Source: Mesorhizobium sp. 65-26
GTDB taxonomy: Bacteria; Pseudomonadota; Alphaproteobacteria; Rhizobiales; Rhizobiaceae
Length of the DNA: 64,000 nt
NCBI GenBank assembly: GCA_001899205.1
Contig: MKVL01000042.1
Span: 186,001-250,000 of the forward strand
Direction: 5' to 3'
Shown: piece after piece, positions 30,037-38,920 of the stretch
How positions within the stretch are numbered: the first letter of the stretch is position 1
Layout of the letters: each line of letters opens with the position of its first letter
Made by a program: the position numbers and the translations under genes
The notes under the pieces: generated by a model
Database searches by the model: none
Told to the model about the DNA's origin: nothing
The model's input: the letters and a program-made list of their open reading frames with translations, nothing else

Positions 30037-30097
30037 TGAATCCCTCACCGGCAGTCGTTTCGCCGGTCCGGTGCGGATTGCAGGAGGGCCACGGTCT

Positions 30098-30916
30098 TCA
30101 TTGCGTGCCCTGTTTCAGCTTGCAGACGATGGATTCGGGGAACTGGCAGGCGTCACCTGGAGCGGTGTAGGCGACGCGCTTCACCTCCGCCGCGATCGGC
30201 CGACCGGGATCGGCGAATGCGCCCATCCAGGATGTCAGCGTGTCGGTGCCCCAGACGCTCACGAATATCTTGGATGCGTGGCTGGGCAGCTTGGCCGGAT
30301 CGGTGGCCTCGTCGACGAGCTTGCCGTCGACATACCAGGCGATGCGATCCTTCTGCCAGACAAAGGCATAGTCGTGAAAATCCTGGTCGGCGCCACCTGC
30401 CACCGGCGCCAGCTTGGCGCTGCCGACGCTCTTGCCGTTGACGTACTGGTTGATCTGCACCTTGGAGGGATCCTTACCCAGGACCTCGAAGTCGATCTCG
30501 TCATGCGGCTGTTTGTCGACGGGGCCGATGAAGCTGAAGAAACCGCTGTTCAGGCCGGAGCCGGACAGCGCTTTCATGCGCACCTCGAAGGCGCCATAGC
30601 CGAACCGCTCCTTGGTCTGGACCTCGGCGCAGACATAATGGCGCTGCTTGTAATCCTGCTTGGCGAAGCCGAGCTTGAGCCTGCCGCCCTCGACCGAAAC
30701 CTGCTTGGCCGACCAGGTGCAGTTCTGGTGGTCGCCATTCGACCAGCCGTCGGAAATGTACCACCGCTTCGTGTCGAGGCGGTCGAACGTCTCGACGAAG
30801 GACTTTCCCGTCGCCCTGCCGGCGTCTTCCGCGTGCGCCGGCAGCATTGCTGCCGACAGGACGAAAGCCCCTGACAAAAGACACATCAGAGGGGTGCGCG
30901 TGTGCGTTACCAACAT
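30098..30916 (-). CDS. exoK: Secreted GH16 endo-beta-glycanase, ExoK-like
   Basis: 272 residues. An N-terminal signal peptide ends near AHAED (residue 31). The GH16 catalytic motif is DEIDFEVLG, with nucleophile E140 and acid/base E144. ExoK cleaves nascent succinoglycan outside the cell to give shorter chains. The ATG at 30916 follows AGGAAGG. It heads the exoK-L-A-M-O-N-P run on this strand. Upstream is an unusually long gap before exoT. Confidence 0.92.
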   Translation of the reverse strand: MLVTHTRTPLMCLLSGAFVLSAAMLPAHAEDAGRATGKSFVETFDRLDTKRWYISDGWSNGDHQNCTWSAKQVSVEGGRLKLGFAKQDYKQRHYVCAEVQTKERFGYGAFEVRMKALSGSGLNSGFFSFIGPVDKQPHDEIDFEVLGKDPSKVQINQYVNGKSVGSAKLAPVAGGADQDFHDYAFVWQKDRIAWYVDGKLVDEATDPAKLPSHASKIFVSVWGTDTLTSWMGAFADPGRPIAAEVKRVAYTAPGDACQFPESIVCKLKQGTQ

Positions 30917-31287
30917 GGTCGCCTTCCTACTTTCTGTTCGGACCTCAAACCGGGGTCCGCTTCAATTTCGAGCGAATGCTGCAATGCACATAAAGCGGTC
31001 AGGGGATGGCAATGTGGCGCCCGCCGGGTTTTAGGGCGGCCGGACGGTCACTTTTTATGATCGCGAGTTAAGGCGACTGTTTCCAAGGGAAAGCTTCGGC
31101 ATGCGCTATCGCCCCGTTTTCAAGGGAAGCCCGCTGTCACTTGCCGGGTGCCACGGTCACGAAACGCGACCGGGGGCCGAGCGCCGCCGGTCGCATTTCG
31201 TCGTGGATCATTGGACCGGCCGTCGCGGCCACACGCGATGCGGTGATGTCATTCGCCGGCCGTTTTCCGCCGTACAGCGAATCCCGA
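30917..31287. other. Gap between exoT and exoK, at the position of exoH-exoI in relatives
   Basis: 371 bases with no gene I can support. It holds the exoK leader with an inverted repeat CGGACC (30939-30944) / GGTCCG (30954-30959) about 25 bases before the start codon. A GGCCG-TCG-CGGCC hairpin (31218-31230) lies after the exoT stop on the minus strand. Promoters are probable, but none was fixed. Confidence 0.5.
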
Positions 31288-32778
31288 TCAGCCGGCGCTC
31301 GCCGGGCGTGCCTTCCGCTGCCGCAGCAGTTCGAGCAGCTTCCTCAGCAGGTCGCGCTCGGTGAGCAGCAGCAGAAGGCAGTAGATGACCGTTCCGGCCG
31401 CCGCGCCCACGGCGACCTGCGATACGGCATTTCCCCACACGCCGCCAGGCAGGTCTGCCTTGACGTGATCGAGCAGCAGGCGGACCGCAACGGCCATGAT
31501 GACGGAGGCTATCATGGGCCGCGTGGTGGCATAGAGGCCGGAAAGGAACGCTGTGCCGTTGGTGCGGAACACCGCCCACGAGTAGAAGATGAGTGTGATG
31601 GCGTTCGCGACGCAGAGCCAGACCATCGAGGCGACGAGCCCGCCGGTCATGACACCGTAGCTGACCAGCCCATAGACGAGCACAGCGCGCAGCATGGCCA
31701 CCCACCACAGCACGCTGGAGCGCCCGGCGCCCTTGAGGAAAGGCACGTAGGTGCTGCAGGGCGACATGATGCCCTTGGATATTGCGAGCAAGCCAAGCAC
31801 CGGCCAGGCATGAGCCCATTGCGGGCCGAAGATAAGGAACATGCCGGGCTCGGCCACGGCCCACAGGCCGAACATCATCGGCGCCAGCAGGACTGTCGTG
31901 ACCTGGGTGCTGAGCATCAGCGCGTCCGTTCGGCGCCGCGTATCGCCGCTCATATGGCTGAAGACGGGGAAGAGCACCCCCATGAGCCCGGCCAGCAAGA
32001 CCTGGTTCGGAATGCTGGAAAAGCGATTCGCGGCCGAATAGGCGCCGGCATCGGCGAGACCCAGTTGCCGGGACACGACCACCAGCGGAGACTGGAAGGT
32101 GATGAAATTGAAAAGCTCGGACCCCATGATGCCGAGGCTGTATCTGGTCAGGCCGACGACCTTCCCGAGCGAAAGCACGAATCTCGGCCGGTAGCCGGTG
32201 GCATAGAAAAGCCCGCCCAGCCGCACGATGGCCGACACGAAGAGCTGGGCGACCAGCGACCACACGCCAAATCCGGCCAGCGCGAATCCGACGGCGGTGA
32301 CCGCGCCAATCGATTCGGAAAAGACGCTCCAGGCGGCGTCCTTGCGGAACGCCATACGCCGCGCCAGCAGCGAATAGGCGACGTCGCCGCACAGTTGCAG
32401 CGGCACCAGGAACGCCATTACCCGTAGGAGGTAGGCCGCGTCCACCGCACCCAGCCAGCCTGCGAAGGGCACGGCCCATATATAGATGCAGGCCGCCATG
32501 GCGACCGCGACGGCGAGATTGACCCAGAAGACCGAATGCACCGTCTCCTCGTCTTCCTCCTGCTCGAGCACGAGGGAGGCGGACAGGCCGGCGCTGCCGA
32601 TCATGGTGAGAAACATCACCACGGTCTGCGCGACAGCCACGACGCCGAATTCCTGAGGCGTGAGGATACGAGCCAGGATCGGGACGGTGACAAATTTCAG
32701 CCCGAATGTGCTGGTCTTGGAGAGCACGCTCCAGCCGACACTGTTTGTCACGGTTTTCAGATTAACTGTTGTCGACAT
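31288..32778 (-). CDS. exoT: Polysaccharide flippase, ExoT/Wzx-like
   Basis: 496 residues with about 12-14 hydrophobic helices and no soluble domain. The opening SVGWSVLSKTSTFGLKFVTVPILARILTPQEFGVVA is typical of the polysaccharide-transport (MATE/Wzx, RfbX) family. It would flip the lipid-linked octasaccharide to the periplasmic side for polymerisation by ExoQ. It is divergent from exoW across a 115-bp gap and separated from exoK by a gap where relatives carry exoH-exoI. Confidence 0.9.
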   Translation of the reverse strand: MSTTVNLKTVTNSVGWSVLSKTSTFGLKFVTVPILARILTPQEFGVVAVAQTVVMFLTMIGSAGLSASLVLEQEEDEETVHSVFWVNLAVAVAMAACIYIWAVPFAGWLGAVDAAYLLRVMAFLVPLQLCGDVAYSLLARRMAFRKDAAWSVFSESIGAVTAVGFALAGFGVWSLVAQLFVSAIVRLGGLFYATGYRPRFVLSLGKVVGLTRYSLGIMGSELFNFITFQSPLVVVSRQLGLADAGAYSAANRFSSIPNQVLLAGLMGVLFPVFSHMSGDTRRRTDALMLSTQVTTVLLAPMMFGLWAVAEPGMFLIFGPQWAHAWPVLGLLAISKGIMSPCSTYVPFLKGAGRSSVLWWVAMLRAVLVYGLVSYGVMTGGLVASMVWLCVANAITLIFYSWAVFRTNGTAFLSGLYATTRPMIASVIMAVAVRLLLDHVKADLPGGVWGNAVSQVAVGAAAGTVIYCLLLLLTERDLLRKLLELLRQRKARPASAG

Positions 32779-32893
32779 GGACGAGCGCCGTTCCTTTCCA
32801 GATCGGACTCAGTTCGTCAGCGAGCCCTGCGGGGGGCACCGAACGGATTTCATTGGGCCCAGGTGGCCCCTAGACTCCTGAAGGCGCGAAAAA

Positions 32894-33853
32894 ATGACGA
32901 AGTGCTCTGTCATCATCCCCTACTACCAGCGTGAACCCGGAATCCTGACCCGAGCGCTGCGCTCGGTGTTCGCCCAAACCCACCCGGATTTCGAAATAAT
33001 CGTCGTCGACGACAGCTCTCCGTTGTCCCCTGAAAACGACCTCCAGAATTTCTCCGCGGAGGAATGGTCCCGAATTACCGTTATTAAACAAGCGAATGCG
33101 GGGCCGGGTGGCGCGCGCAACACCGGCCTCGACCATGTGCAGGCCGACAGTGCCTATGCCGCGTTCCTCGATTCCGACGATGAGTGGACACCGGACCACC
33201 TCAGGAATGCCGTGACCGCCATGTCACTTTTTGATGCGGACTGTTACTGGGCGTCCATCCGGGGTGGCGAGGCGTTCTATTACCACTTCGGCGTCGCCGA
33301 TCTCGCCGACCTCACGCAAACGGTGCGGCTGAGCGAAGAGCCACCCATCGTCGAGATACCCGATCTCGCCGGAACCATGCTGAGGAACTGGAGCTTCATG
33401 CACCTGTCCTGCATGGTCATCGGCGAGCGACTGTTTCGTGGTGTCCGCTTCGAAGCGGCCCTCAGGCTGGCGGCGGAGGATGTGCTCTTCTTCTACGATT
33501 GCGTGCGCAACGCGCATCGCACAGTGCTTTCCGAAGCCATCGGAGCCGAGCGTGGGGAAGGCATCAACATCTTCCACGGCATGGGCGCCGACTCGCCGCT
33601 GTTCCTCAAGCAGCAGTTCAACACCTGGGTGGCGCTCGACCATCTGGAAAGCCGCTTTCCGCACCCGGCCGAGGACCGCGCATCGATCGAGGCCTACAAG
33701 CAGACGGCGCGCAACCAGGCTTTGTGGGGGCAGGCGAGGCTGGTGAAATCGCGCAGGGCTCCGCAGTTCAGGCAGCTTGCGCAATGGGCGTGGCGCGATC
33801 CGAAGATATTGCGGAGCGCGGTGCAGCTCGCCGTTCGCAAGATAGCCGGATAG
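32894..33853 (+). CDS. exoW: Family 2 glycosyltransferase, ExoW-like
   Basis: 319 residues, the length I recall for S. meliloti ExoW. MTKCSVIIPYYQREPGILTRAL at the N-terminus, RNTGLDHVQADSAYAAFLDSDDEWTPDHL near 75-105, CYWASIRGGEAFYYHFGVADLA, and RNWSFMHLSCMVIG all match that protein as remembered. ExoW adds the terminal (seventh glucose) residue of the side chain, which ExoV then pyruvylates. AAGG lies before the ATG. It is followed after 10 bp by exoV; the two form a plus-strand pair. Confidence 0.9.
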   Translation: MTKCSVIIPYYQREPGILTRALRSVFAQTHPDFEIIVVDDSSPLSPENDLQNFSAEEWSRITVIKQANAGPGGARNTGLDHVQADSAYAAFLDSDDEWTPDHLRNAVTAMSLFDADCYWASIRGGEAFYYHFGVADLADLTQTVRLSEEPPIVEIPDLAGTMLRNWSFMHLSCMVIGERLFRGVRFEAALRLAAEDVLFFYDCVRNAHRTVLSEAIGAERGEGINIFHGMGADSPLFLKQQFNTWVALDHLESRFPHPAEDRASIEAYKQTARNQALWGQARLVKSRRAPQFRQLAQWAWRDPKILRSAVQLAVRKIAG

Positions 33854-33863
33854 GAGGCCGACA

Positions 33864-34841
33864 ATGCAGCCATTCCACTGGGAATCCGCGCGCGGGAATT
33901 TCGGCGACGACCTCAATCTCTGGCTCTGGGACTTTCTGCTGCCAGGCCTGCGGGACGTACATCCCGAAATCCTGCTGGTCGGCGTCGGCACGGTGCTGAA
34001 CGACGTGCTTTTGCCCCCCGACGTGAGGAAGCTCGTGATCGGCAGCGGCTTCGGCTACGGCAGCCCGCCGGAGTTTACCGATCCCGCCGAATGGGACGTG
34101 CGAGCCGTCCGCGGTCCGCTGACCGCGCGCAAGCTTGGCCTCGACGAGGCCCTCGGCATCGTTGATCCGGCCGTGATGGTGGCGGACATGCCTGAATTCC
34201 GCGATCTGCCCCGAACGGGCGGGCCGATCTTCGTGCCGCATTGGGAATCGACCGTAGGTGGCCTCTGGCCGATGGTGTGCCAGGACGCGGGCCTCGGCTA
34301 TGTCGATCCCTGCGGAGAGGCCAAGGCAGTGATCCGGGCAATTGCCCAGGCGGAACTGGTCGTGGCCGAATCGATGCACGCGGCCATCCTGGCCGATGCC
34401 TTTCGAGTTCCGTGGGTTGCAGTGACGACCTCGCGCAGCATCAACAGCTTCAAATGGCAGGATTGGGCAACATCGCTCGCCGTCCGCTACGAGCCGCGAC
34501 AGGTCCCGATCTCATCGCGCGCCGAGGCCGTCACCAAGGGCGCCAGGTTCTGGGGCATAAGTTACGAGACGCGCACGGGCGCGGCAGAATCTCCTGGCAT
34601 GGCCGGTCATGACGAGACGCTCGTCCTGGCCAGCGATGAGCCCGCGCAATCAGGGCTTCGCTCCATGGCAAAGAAGGTGCTGGCCGCGCCGGCCACGCTG
34701 GCGCTGCGCCAGGCGCGCAAGGCCAGCCCGCAACTCAGCGCGGATCATGTACTCGCCGAGAGGAAGGAACGGCTGCGCGCCGTGCTGGAGGGCGTGAAGC
34801 GGGATTATTTCCGTGCGCCGACCCGCGCGGGAAGCAGGTAA
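33864..34841 (+). CDS. exoV: Polysaccharide pyruvyl transferase, ExoV-like
   Basis: 325 residues. MQPFHWESARGNFGDDLNLWLWDFLLPG is the typical opening of this family, and VVAESMHAAILADAFRVPWVAV is its conserved late motif. Adds a 4,6-ketal pyruvate to the terminal glucose of the side chain using PEP. Ten bases after exoW. Its 3' end overlaps the convergent exoU gene by 37 bases. Confidence 0.92.
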   Translation: MQPFHWESARGNFGDDLNLWLWDFLLPGLRDVHPEILLVGVGTVLNDVLLPPDVRKLVIGSGFGYGSPPEFTDPAEWDVRAVRGPLTARKLGLDEALGIVDPAVMVADMPEFRDLPRTGGPIFVPHWESTVGGLWPMVCQDAGLGYVDPCGEAKAVIRAIAQAELVVAESMHAAILADAFRVPWVAVTTSRSINSFKWQDWATSLAVRYEPRQVPISSRAEAVTKGARFWGISYETRTGAAESPGMAGHDETLVLASDEPAQSGLRSMAKKVLAAPATLALRQARKASPQLSADHVLAERKERLRAVLEGVKRDYFRAPTRAGSR

Positions 34842-35818
34842 CGCGGAGGCATCGCCTCCGGCTCCGCGATCGAAAGGCGTCGTGACCGGAACGTCTCGAG
34901 CTTGTCGGCGGCGATGCCGCCCACAATCGCCGGCACGGATGCCGGGCGCCGCGCCAGGGCGGACAGCCCGGCGGGGAGCAGCCCGCTCCGTTTCTTGTGG
35001 TCGAGGAAGTGGCGCAGTTCGTGGCGGCCGCGCAGGTGTCGCGCGTGTCTGTGCAGCGCGGCGCGGGCTTCGGTCGACAGCTCCTCCGATGACAGCATGG
35101 CGTGGTCGGCTTCGAAGAGACGCTTCAGGTCCTCCGTGCGATGGCGACCGCTGAGAGAGTTGGCGCGCACCACGGCGCCATAGCCGCAGCCATGCACGAC
35201 CTTGTAGCGGGCGCCCCTTATCAGCGCCCTTGCGTAGAGATCGTAGTCCTCGCCCAGCCGAAGGCTCTCATCGTAGCGCAGGCGGTGGTGGTCGAGGAAC
35301 GAACGCCGCATCACCGGCTTCAGGAAACCGATCTCGCCGCGGGAAGCGCCGCGCCGGGATATGTTGCCATCGATGAAGCCGGCTACATCCAGGAACCACG
35401 GCGAGGGGTCGAATCGAGGCACTGACGGCTCGGACAGGGAGACGCTGCGCTCGTCGATGAAGACGATGTTGTCGGCGACGAAATCCCAATCCTCGCCGTC
35501 GAGCATGGTGGCGAAGCGGCCGCGCAGGAAGAAGTCGTCGGCGTCCAGTATAGCGAGGAGCGGCGCACGCGAGTGCGCGATGGCGAGGTTTCGGGCATGC
35601 GCCGGTCCGCGATTCTCGTCGAGCCTGACGATGTCCAGTCGGCCGCTGCCGTCGTCGGCGGCGCGTGATGCCTGGGCGGTGGCGTCATCGGAGCCGTCGT
35701 CCACCACGACGACCTCGCTGACGCGTTCCTCACGCAGTGCCGACTCGATCGCCCTGGCAATCGTGGCCTGCGCATTCCTGGCCGCGATGACCACACAGAG
35801 GGTAGGGGATGTTGGCAT
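34805..35818 (-). CDS. exoU: Family 2 glycosyltransferase, ExoU-like
   Basis: 337 residues from the ATG at 35818 (AGGA seven bases upstream); open frame to 35920 has no good start. TLCVVIAARNAQATIARAIESAL, VVVVDDGSDDATA, RGPAHARNLAIAH, and the DXD-type LAILDADDFFLRGRF near 90; then VADNIVFID and GEDYDLYARAL, shared with ExoO. In S. meliloti ExoU adds the sixth sugar of the repeat. It overlaps the exoV end by 37 bases in a convergent arrangement, and exoX lies upstream on the same strand. Confidence 0.86.
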   Translation of the reverse strand: MPTSPTLCVVIAARNAQATIARAIESALREERVSEVVVVDDGSDDATAQASRAADDGSGRLDIVRLDENRGPAHARNLAIAHSRAPLLAILDADDFFLRGRFATMLDGEDWDFVADNIVFIDERSVSLSEPSVPRFDPSPWFLDVAGFIDGNISRRGASRGEIGFLKPVMRRSFLDHHRLRYDESLRLGEDYDLYARALIRGARYKVVHGCGYGAVVRANSLSGRHRTEDLKRLFEADHAMLSSEELSTEARAALHRHARHLRGRHELRHFLDHKKRSGLLPAGLSALARRPASVPAIVGGIAADKLETFRSRRLSIAEPEAMPPRYLLPARVGARK

Positions 35819-35972
35819 GTCGAGGTCCTGTTCGCTTGATTGCGGACCGGCCGCGTTGCCGCGACCGCGAATCATTCCCCATGCCCAATGCACGGCCGAC
35901 ATTGTCGACCGGCGGGCCAAGCCTTCTCAGTTTCGCAAGGCGATTTGATGACGTACGGGGGGACCTGGCTGT

Positions 35973-36263
35973 TCAGCGCAGCGGTGAACGGCCGACGCCG
36001 GGCAGCGGCGCGGCTTTTCCTTTCGGCTTGCCATCTTCCGCGAGAGTCGATTCCTGATCTTTCGAATCGGCGCTGTTCTTGTTTGGCGCTCCAGAGCGCC
36101 AAACCATCAGGAGAATCACGGCAAAATAGCCGACCTGGACCAGCACCGCGCAGATCACGGTGTTGACGATCGTTGTGAAGAGCGAATGCGTGATCGCGTA
36201 GTTCGCGATGGCGAACACGACCAAGGTGATGACAAAGCCACGGAGAAAAAGCGGAAAGGGCAT
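35973..36263 (-). CDS. exoX: Exopolysaccharide production repressor, ExoX-like
   Basis: About 96 residues from the ATG at 36263 (MPFPLFLRGFVITLVVFAIANY). Two transmembrane helices (residues 8-27 and 34-53) are followed by a short charged, Pro-rich cytoplasmic tail, the ExoX/PsiA layout. ExoX lowers polymer output post-transcriptionally, probably by acting on the priming transferase ExoY; the exoX:exoY dosage ratio sets production in S. meliloti and R. leguminosarum. The gene is divergent from exoY across a long AT-rich control region. Upstream open frame to 36482 has no credible start. Confidence 0.88.
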   Translation of the reverse strand: MPFPLFLRGFVITLVVFAIANYAITHSLFTTIVNTVICAVLVQVGYFAVILLMVWRSGAPNKNSADSKDQESTLAEDGKPKGKAAPLPGVGRSPLR

Positions 36264-36879
36264 GTCAACCCTTCGCACTTCTGACGTGGCGCGCGATGAA
36301 AAGTCCTTTGCGCAAAATCCTACTCCCGCCGCCGCGGGCGTAGTTTCACGCTGCCACCACCGCATCCGGACCCTAAAATCCAGAGTCCGGACCTTCGATT
36401 TTCGCAATCGCCCGCACAACGCCAAGTATAGGAATTTCGGTAGCATTCCGCAACACGACGCCTGTCGGATCCGACGCAACACCAGGAGAAAGCTAGACCG
36501 AGAAGAACGGCGGGACGGTTAAACGGACACTTTTTGCTCGGCTTGCCGTCAGATGCTGTCTGTCGCTCTCGGCCAAAGGTCGAAATGGTTCTGCAATTTA
36601 GGAGTGACGAATGACGATAAAATTAGATCTTTATAAAATAGATGTGAGGTTTTATGCTATATTTTTCCGATTTAAATAAATGTATCTTTCGAGTGTATAA
36701 GTAAGTTTGTGCGTATTTATTATAATGATGCCAGAATTATTTCTGACTGTCATAAAATATGACCATCCGTCCGCTGCTGTGGCCGATTTTCATCACAGAC
36801 ATGCCATATCCAGCGCTCTAATGTTCGCACGCTGCAGTGCAGCATCAGCGACCTGACCATTTTGCGGAGCAACAATAAG
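36264..36879. promoter_or_regulatory. exoX-exoY intergenic control region, AT-rich with palindromes
   Basis: 616 bases between divergent exoX and exoY. About 36600-36765 is strikingly AT-rich against its surroundings. Perfect palindromes: CAGAA-TTAT-TTCTG (36732-36745), GTCATA-AAA-TATGAC (36749-36763) and GCTGCA-G-TGCAGC (36831-36843). TCCGGACC occurs twice near 36365-36395. TATAAT lies at 36721-36726 without a clear -35. In S. meliloti and relatives this region is targeted by MucR/RosR-type and other regulators; binding here is inference. Confidence 0.6.
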
Positions 36880-37557
36880 ATGCGGTATGCCGACAGACTG
36901 GCCAACAGGTTCTCGCCTCGAACCGAGGCTGGAACCCCACCCGTGACAGGAGGGCTATTCAAACGTGGCTTCGACATAGCGGGCGCTCTGGCGGGCATTG
37001 TGCTGCTCAGCCCCCTGCTGCTGATGCTGGCGGCATTGGTGAAGTTCTCCGACGGCGGCAGAATCTTCTATGGCCATCGTCGTATCGGCCGGAACGGCGC
37101 GGTGTTCCGATGCTGGAAATTCCGCACAATGGTCGAGAATGGCGACGAGGTCCTCATGGCTTATCTCGCCGCCAATCCCGCCGAGCGGGAAGAGTGGAGC
37201 GCCAGCCGGAAATTGCAGAACGATCCGCGCGTCACGCGAGTCGGCGTCGTGCTGCGCAAGCTTTCCCTGGATGAACTGCCTCAAGTGCTAAACATCCTGC
37301 GCGGCGAGATGAGCTTCGTCGGTCCGCGACCGGTGGTGAAGGACGAGCTCGAGCTCTACGGCACCGCCGCGCCGTACTATCTCAGCACCCGGCCTGGCCT
37401 CACCGGCCTGTGGCAGGTCAGCGGCCGCAATGACGTCTCCTACGGGGCTCGCGTCGCCTTCGATCGTCACTATGTCGAAAACTGGTCCTTCGTATCCGAC
37501 CTCAAGATCCTGATCCGGACGGTGCCTGCGGTGTTCATGTCCCGCGGAAGCTATTGA
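36880..37557 (+). CDS. exoY: Undecaprenyl-phosphate galactose phosphotransferase, ExoY-like
   Basis: 225 residues from the ATG at 36880, close to S. meliloti ExoY; an in-frame TTG lies at 36862. One N-terminal transmembrane stretch (FDIAGALAGIVLLSPLLLMLAAL) is followed by the bacterial sugar-transferase domain: CWKFRTMVENGD, NDPRVTRVGVVLRKLSLDELPQ, and FVGPRPV near 145. It places galactose-1-phosphate on undecaprenyl phosphate and so starts the repeat unit. First gene of exoY-F-Q; it is downstream of the AT-rich control region and is the expected target of ExoX. Confidence 0.93.
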   Translation: MRYADRLANRFSPRTEAGTPPVTGGLFKRGFDIAGALAGIVLLSPLLLMLAALVKFSDGGRIFYGHRRIGRNGAVFRCWKFRTMVENGDEVLMAYLAANPAEREEWSASRKLQNDPRVTRVGVVLRKLSLDELPQVLNILRGEMSFVGPRPVVKDELELYGTAAPYYLSTRPGLTGLWQVSGRNDVSYGARVAFDRHYVENWSFVSDLKILIRTVPAVFMSRGSY

Positions 37558-37612
37558 ACCGTCGATCGCGGGATCACTGCAAGACCGGGGCTGCAAGAAG
37601 GATGACAGACAG

Positions 37613-38890
37613 TTGAAGACCTTGTTCCATCGGCATTCCTCTTCCTCGCCGGCGCGCGCCCTTGTTGGCGCCGTGTTGCTGCTCATGGCGGCCGTCGGCG
37701 CAACCGCGGCCCAGACGAACGGTGACTATCAGCTCGATACGATGGATCGGCTTCGTATCCGTATTGCCGAATGGCAAAGCGCGGAAGGGGCGCTGCGGGA
37801 CTGGTCGACGTTGAACGGAGACTATGTGGTCGGTCCCTCGGGGAACATCTCCATGCCTTTCGTCGGTCAGCTGAAGGCGCGCGGCAAGACGGTCGGGGAG
37901 CTCTCGGCGGCCATCGCCGGACAGCTCCAGCAGAAGCTCGGGCTGTCCGACAGCCCCGAAGCCTCCGTGGAGATCGCCGAGTTCCGTCCCGTCTTCATCG
38001 CCGGTGACGTGCAGACGCCCGGCAAATATCCGTTCGATCCCCAACTCACCGTGCTGAAGGCCCTGAGCCTTGCCGGCGGCCTGCGCCGCTCAGACTCCGC
38101 CGGCCTTGGTGGTCCGCGCGACTTCATCAACGCGCAGGGCAACTACGATCTGCTGGTGGCGCAGCGGAACGGCCTTCTGGCCCGGCGCGCGCGGCTGACC
38201 GCTGAGGCCGAGGGCAAGAACGCGATCGATTTTCCCGACGATCTCCGCAAGACCGATGCCGGACGCAAGCTGATGGGCGACGAAACCGCGCTGATGGAGG
38301 CACGGGCAAAGCGGCTGCGGCTGCAGCTTTCCGGGCTCGATGACTTGAAGAAGCTGCTGCAGTCCGAGATCGAATCGCTCACGCAGAAGATCGCCACCCA
38401 GAACCGGCAGCTCGACCTGGCTCGCCAGGAATTGAAGGGCCTCGGCAACCTGCAGGAGAAGGGGCTGGTGGCAAACCAGCGCGTCCTGACGCTGGAGCAG
38501 AGCAACGCCGAGCTGGAAGGCAAGATCCTCGACATGGAGACGGCGAGCCTGCGCGCCAAGCAGGACATTGCCAAGGCGACCCAGGATGGCACCACGCTGC
38601 AGAACGACCGCGACACCGAGATTGCGCAGGATCGACAGCAGACCGAGGCCGATCTCAATGAGATGGGCCTCAAGATGGGCATGTATTCCGGCCTGATGAC
38701 GGAGGCTCTCAGCAGGGCGCCCGAAGCCGCCGCCAGCGCGACGCCGGGTTCCGAGCCGATGGTGCACTACAAGATCGTGCGCAGCACCAACGGCAAGTCC
38801 TCGGAGAGCGATGCCGCCGAGGATACGGCGGTTCTTCCGGGCGACGTCGTCAAGGTGGAGGTGACAGCGCCCCGCGTGAACTCGAACTGA
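37613..38890 (+). CDS. exoF: Polysaccharide export (OPX-type) protein, ExoF-like
   Basis: 425 residues from a TTG at 37613. No ATG precedes the signal-like helix (ARALVGAVLLLMAAVGATAAQ), so TTG is the best start. A polysaccharide-export (poly_export/SLBB) domain at 35-180 includes DYVVGPSGNISMPFVGQLKARG and VFIAGDVQTPGKYPF. A long coiled coil (~185-370) follows, then a C-terminal VLPGDVVKVEV. It would link the inner-membrane ExoP/ExoQ machinery with export through the envelope. Confidence 0.9.
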   Translation: MKTLFHRHSSSSPARALVGAVLLLMAAVGATAAQTNGDYQLDTMDRLRIRIAEWQSAEGALRDWSTLNGDYVVGPSGNISMPFVGQLKARGKTVGELSAAIAGQLQQKLGLSDSPEASVEIAEFRPVFIAGDVQTPGKYPFDPQLTVLKALSLAGGLRRSDSAGLGGPRDFINAQGNYDLLVAQRNGLLARRARLTAEAEGKNAIDFPDDLRKTDAGRKLMGDETALMEARAKRLRLQLSGLDDLKKLLQSEIESLTQKIATQNRQLDLARQELKGLGNLQEKGLVANQRVLTLEQSNAELEGKILDMETASLRAKQDIAKATQDGTTLQNDRDTEIAQDRQQTEADLNEMGLKMGMYSGLMTEALSRAPEAAASATPGSEPMVHYKIVRSTNGKSSESDAAEDTAVLPGDVVKVEVTAPRVNSN

Positions 38891-38920
38891 CGTTCGCCGG
38901 CCGGGACGCGGAAAGGCGAA

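Noticed and set aside
31141-32427. 428-codon open frame on the plus strand in the exoT region
   Set aside because: Antisense to exoT, low-complexity His/Gln/Glu-rich translation typical of reverse-strand GC-rich DNA.
36721-36726. TATAAT as the exoY -10 box
   Set aside because: No acceptable -35 at 16-18 bases, and it lies about 155 bases before the gene in a region where TATAAT-like words are expected from AT content.
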